Origin: Erythrobacter sp. KY5
Lineage (GTDB): Bacteria; Pseudomonadota; Alphaproteobacteria; Sphingomonadales; Sphingomonadaceae
Direction: 5' to 3'
DNA length: 64,000 bases
Assembly (NCBI RefSeq): GCF_003264115.1
Contig: NZ_CP021912.1
Location: 2,959,001-3,023,000 of the forward strand
Shown here: in pieces, positions 61,027-64,000 of the stretch
How positions within the stretch are numbered: position 1 is the stretch's first letter
Layout of the letters: each line of letters begins with the position of its first letter
The notes under the pieces: model-generated
Told to the model about the DNA's origin: nothing
The model's database searches: none
What the model saw: only the letters and a program-made list of their open reading frames with translations
Made by a program: the position numbers and the translations under genes

Positions 61027-62550
61027 ATGGCTGAGGACGCATACGCTCCGCTGAAAAGCATCGTCATCGTCGGCGGCGGAAGCGCCGGCTGGATGACCGC
61101 TGCTGCGCTGTCCGATGCATTGGGCAAGTCCTGTTCGATCACGCTCATCGAAAGCGAAGCCATCGGCACGGTCGGCGTGGGCGAGGCGACGATCCCTCCC
61201 ATCCGCCAGTTCAACGCGCGCATCGGGATCGACGAGGCAACCTTTGTCAAGGAAACCGCAGGTTCTTTCAAACTCGGCATCCAGTTCGTCGACTGGTCGA
61301 GACTGGGCCACAGTTACTTCCATCCCTTCGGCCAGTACGGGGCCGAGTTCGATAAAGTGCCCTTCTACCATTACTGGATGCGCGAGGCGCTCAATGGCCG
61401 TGTCGAGGGGCCAATCGACGATTTTTCGATGTGCTGGGCGATGGCCAAGGCGGGTAAATTCGCGCGGCCTGAAGCCGACCGGCGCAAGATCCAGTCGACC
61501 TTCGATTACGCATACCACTTCGATGCCGGCCTCTACGCAGCCTTCTTGCGCCGCGTGTCCGAAGCACGCGGGGTGAAGCGGATCGAGGGGCGCGTTACGG
61601 ACGTGATCCAGCGCGGCGAGGACGGCTTCATCGAGAGCGTCACGCTCGACAACGGCACCAGTGTTTCCGGCGAGTTATTCGTTGATTGCAGCGGATTTCG
61701 CGGCCTGCTCATCGAAGACACTTTGGAGGCAGGGTACGAGAATTGGCAGCATTGGCTCCCCTGCGACCGCGCAGTCGCCGTGCCTTGTGCCAAACAGTCC
61801 GATATCACGCCCTATACCCGGTCCACGGCGAAAGCGGCTGGCTGGCAATGGCGCATCCCGCTTCAGCATCGCACCGGCAACGGCTACGTCCATTGCAGCG
61901 AGTTCATTTCCGAGGATGAAGCGACCGAGACCCTGATGGGCTCGCTCGACCGTGAGGCGCAAGCGGACCCGCGCACGCTTCGCTTCGTCACCGGGCGCCG
62001 CAAGAAGTTCTGGGACAAGAATTGCGTCGCCATCGGCCTTTCTGCCGGGTTCATGGAGCCGCTGGAATCGACCAGCCTTCACCTGATCCAGTATGGCATC
62101 CTGCGGTTGATTGCGCTGTTACCCGATAGTGAGATGTCACCCCTTCTCGCACGCGAATATAATCGCCAGACGGCGGACGAATATGCGCGCATCCGCGACT
62201 TCCTGATCCTCCATTACAAGGCCACCACACGCGATGATGCAGAGCTGTGGCGGTATTGTTCTGCGATGGAAATTCCCGACACCCTGCAATACAAGATCGA
62301 CCACTTCCGCAATTACGGCCTGCTGGTTGCCGATGAGCGCGAACTGTTCGCCAATCCCAGCTGGATCGCGGTCTATATGGGTCAGGACATCATGCCGCGC
62401 CGTGCCCCCGCGATTACTGAAATGCGGGATAATGTTCCTGTGCCACAGCGCATGCAGATGATTTCGCAAGCAATGCGCGAAGCGGTCGCGCAGATGCCGA
62501 CGCATGCCGACTTCCTTGCGCGCCACTGCCCTTCCCCGCTCGCGAGCTGA
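61027..62550 (+). CDS. Flavin-dependent tryptophan-halogenase-family protein
   Basis: A 507-residue FADH2-dependent halogenase-fold protein. It has the FAD motif VGGGSAGWMTA (15-25), a lysine at 82 in GSFKLGI that matches the catalytic Lys79 of PrnA, the signature W273-x-W275-x-I-P, and FMEPLEST containing the second active-site Glu/Ser pair. All expected halogenase residues are thus intact. Such genes often lie beside TonB receptors in sphingomonads and Caulobacter, where their substrate is unclear (indole-type compounds in one characterised relative, BrvH). The ATG at 61027 directly follows the LacI stop; a GTG at 61015 is an alternative. Confidence 0.92.
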   Translation: MAEDAYAPLKSIVIVGGGSAGWMTAAALSDALGKSCSITLIESEAIGTVGVGEATIPPIRQFNARIGIDEATFVKETAGSFKLGIQFVDWSRLGHSYFHPFGQYGAEFDKVPFYHYWMREALNGRVEGPIDDFSMCWAMAKAGKFARPEADRRKIQSTFDYAYHFDAGLYAAFLRRVSEARGVKRIEGRVTDVIQRGEDGFIESVTLDNGTSVSGELFVDCSGFRGLLIEDTLEAGYENWQHWLPCDRAVAVPCAKQSDITPYTRSTAKAAGWQWRIPLQHRTGNGYVHCSEFISEDEATETLMGSLDREAQADPRTLRFVTGRRKKFWDKNCVAIGLSAGFMEPLESTSLHLIQYGILRLIALLPDSEMSPLLAREYNRQTADEYARIRDFLILHYKATTRDDAELWRYCSAMEIPDTLQYKIDHFRNYGLLVADERELFANPSWIAVYMGQDIMPRRAPAITEMRDNVPVPQRMQMISQAMREAVAQMPTHADFLARHCPSPLAS

Positions 62551-62582
62551 GCGCGCTTTTCCATTCGATATTGCAAAGAAAA

Positions 62583-62610
62583 AGGGCCCGCCGATCGCTC
62601 GGCGGGCCCT
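62583..62610 (-). terminator. Strong terminator of the distal TonB receptor gene
   Basis: Perfect 12-base arms (62583-62594 with 62599-62610) around a TCGC loop, GC-rich except the outer pair. On the minus strand the stem is followed by TTTTTCTTT-type sequence, a typical rho-independent end. It sits between the halogenase gene and the convergent receptor gene. Confidence 0.93.
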
Positions 62611-62644
62611 CCCCGGTGTCCTGTAGGTTGCGACCCTTCAGGCT

Positions 62645-64000
62645 CTAGAAATTCTTGCGGATCGTGAAGTTGAACGTGCGTCCATAGACCTCGTGGCGGC
62701 TGGGGAACGTGCCCACCTGATTGCCGCCTGCACCGAACAGATCGTTCTGCGTCACGAACGGCTCGTTGGTCAGGTTGAACACCTCGATCAGGATACCGAG
62801 ATCCTTGAGCGGACCGGCTTCTTCCTGGAAGGTGTAGCCAATTTGCGCATCGAGGATCGTCTCGTTCTGCGCGTCCGCACCGCTCAGCGATCCGTCGAAG
62901 TTTTGAACCTCGGACAGGAAGCCGCTGCGGTAACGGGCTGCGAGTTTCGCACGCCAGCCGTTGTTTTCGTAGAAGATGTCGCCCGACCAGGTCTGCTCCG
63001 AGTAACCCGGAATGGGTAGTGGAACCGCATTCTGGTCCTCGACCTCCGCATCGGCATAGGTGTAGCTGAAGAAGCCACCGAAGCCTTGGAGAGCAGGGGT
63101 CAGGTCAGCGAAGTCAACGCGGACGGTGCCTTCGATACCGGTGATCTTGCCGTCAGCAAAGTTGACCGGTCCGGCGAACACACCCGTCGCAAGTTCAGGC
63201 GCATTGGTCAGGATGCCGCCAAAACCGGCATTCTCGATCGGCTGCGTCAGGTCGATCAACTCGTTGAAGTCGATGATCCAGTCGGACAGGTCCTTGTGGA
63301 ACGCAGCGATGATGATCGCACTGCCCGGCGAGAAATACTTCTCGAACGAGACATCGAACGATAGCGATTCATAGGGCTGCAGGAACGGGTTGCCGCCGCT
63401 CAGGTTGAAGCAAACAAGGTTAGGCGGATTGAATCCGATCACCGTATCCGGGATCTGATCGCCATCTGTATCGGCGCAGGCCAGCGGATTGGCGGTGATG
63501 TTCTGGTTCGCCGCCATCTGGTCAAGGCGGGCCCGCGTCACCGTCTTCGCAGCTGCCAGACGGATGAACGTATCCGTTGCAACTTCGAAGCTGAGGTTGA
63601 GGCTCGGCAGCCAGTCGTCGTAGCTCTCTTCGACGGTGTTGGTGAATCCGCCGCCGATCGTGCCGGTCGAAGACTGATCGGTGTCGGCATAGCGCAGGCC
63701 GATATTGCCGCGCACCGGAACCTCACCCAGCATGCCGTCGATGTTGGCCTGGATGTAGAAGTTGTGGACCTGCTCTTCGACGACCCATTCGGTGTCGAAA
63801 GTCGCCTTCTCGACGAGATAGGTGCCATCGGTCAGGAAGCCCGACGGATCATAGGCGAGGATATTCTGGCCCAGATCACCGGTGTCGGTAATCCCGACGA
63901 TGCTGTTTGTCGGAACGGGAAGTCCGTCGCCGAACGCCGCTGTCGGGCGCAGGAAGGATTCGTTGGAGTCGAAGTTCTTCTCGCGATCGGTGTAGAGCCA
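62645..64000 (-). CDS. TonB-dependent receptor, C-terminal part (cut by window end)
   Basis: The frame stays open from the window edge to the stop at 62645, giving 451 residues of barrel. Regions such as GNIGLRYADTD, a LNLSFEVATDTFIRLA-like strand and the final FNFTIRKNF with terminal Phe identify a TonB-dependent receptor. The signal peptide and plug lie beyond the window. Given its location beside amylase, glucosidase, LacI and halogenase genes, it probably takes up maltodextrin, like the MalA receptor of Caulobacter (inference). The first in-frame ATG within the window (63733) is internal and not the start. Confidence 0.93.
   Translation of the reverse strand, partial: WLYTDREKNFDSNESFLRPTAAFGDGLPVPTNSIVGITDTGDLGQNILAYDPSGFLTDGTYLVEKATFDTEWVVEEQVHNFYIQANIDGMLGEVPVRGNIGLRYADTDQSSTGTIGGGFTNTVEESYDDWLPSLNLSFEVATDTFIRLAAAKTVTRARLDQMAANQNITANPLACADTDGDQIPDTVIGFNPPNLVCFNLSGGNPFLQPYESLSFDVSFEKYFSPGSAIIIAAFHKDLSDWIIDFNELIDLTQPIENAGFGGILTNAPELATGVFAGPVNFADGKITGIEGTVRVDFADLTPALQGFGGFFSYTYADAEVEDQNAVPLPIPGYSEQTWSGDIFYENNGWRAKLAARYRSGFLSEVQNFDGSLSGADAQNETILDAQIGYTFQEEAGPLKDLGILIEVFNLTNEPFVTQNDLFGAGGNQVGTFPSRHEVYGRTFNFTIRKNF

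Noticed and set aside
1..64000. CRISPR arrays, insertion sequences, phage genes, tRNA or rRNA genes
   Set aside because: No regularly spaced repeats, transposase or integrase motifs, or recognisable RNA gene folds were noticed on reading; a tRNA or covariance-model scan would be needed to exclude small RNAs.

Overview
The window is GC-rich (about 60-65% by eye) and densely coded. It has the look of an alphaproteobacterium of the order Sphingomonadales, probably an Erythrobacter-like marine genus. This rests on two TonB-dependent receptors, a TBDR/MFS/GH13/GH97/LacI/tryptophan-halogenase maltodextrin locus, a CYP102-type self-sufficient P450 and several acyl-CoA dehydrogenases. The taxonomic call is an inference; no rRNA, tRNA or marker gene is present to fix it.

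Left part (1-16.7 kb). A minus-strand run encodes a periplasmic molybdenum aldehyde-oxidase-type enzyme (2Fe-2S subunit, Tat-exported molybdopterin subunit, cytochrome c), its XdhC and MocA-type maturation factors, and then acetyl-CoA synthetase. Next come csaA, a TPR-sulfotransferase, a TonB-dependent receptor, a BCCT osmolyte transporter, NADP-type glutamate dehydrogenase with a strong terminator, and a CcmI/CycH-like TPR protein.

Centre (16.8-33.2 kb): the most unusual region. Two convergent, tightly coupled operons appear to form one electron-transfer apparatus. The plus-strand operon encodes a flavoprotein fused to two cyclic-nucleotide-binding domains and a four-cluster ferredoxin module. 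It is followed by a membrane protein with two H-x13-H helices (diheme cytochrome b pattern), a cytosolic FHA domain fused through one membrane helix to a periplasmic decaheme cytochrome, and a CpdA-type cyclic-nucleotide phosphodiesterase. The minus-strand operon encodes a pentaheme c554-like cytochrome, a lipoprotein with two HbpS/GlcG domains, an outer-membrane barrel, and a 1503-residue decaheme cytochrome with an LVIVD beta-propeller. About 25 c-heme sites are encoded. The inferred path runs from NAD(P)H through flavin, Fe-S, heme b and periplasmic hemes to the outer membrane, or the reverse, with cyclic-nucleotide and phosphothreonine-type inputs built into the electron carriers.

Right-centre (33.5-51.1 kb). 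There is a membrane-hairpin-containing FAD lactone-oxidase-like protein, a TauE/SafE permease, a secreted NHL propeller and a DUF3857/transglutaminase-TPR protein. A lipid/acyl-CoA region follows, with five acyl-CoA dehydrogenases (two look like alpha/beta heteromeric pairs), an SLC13/DASS carboxylate transporter and a P450-BM3-type fatty-acid hydroxylase whose carboxylate-anchoring residues are changed.

Right end (51.1-64 kb). This is a maltodextrin locus: GH97 glucosidase, GH13 lipoprotein and MFS transporter on the minus strand, diverging from GH13 amylase, GH13 glucosidase, LacI regulator and flavin-dependent halogenase on the plus strand. A TonB-dependent receptor, cut by the window end, faces the halogenase across a strong terminator. 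No tRNA, rRNA, CRISPR array or insertion sequence was recognised.
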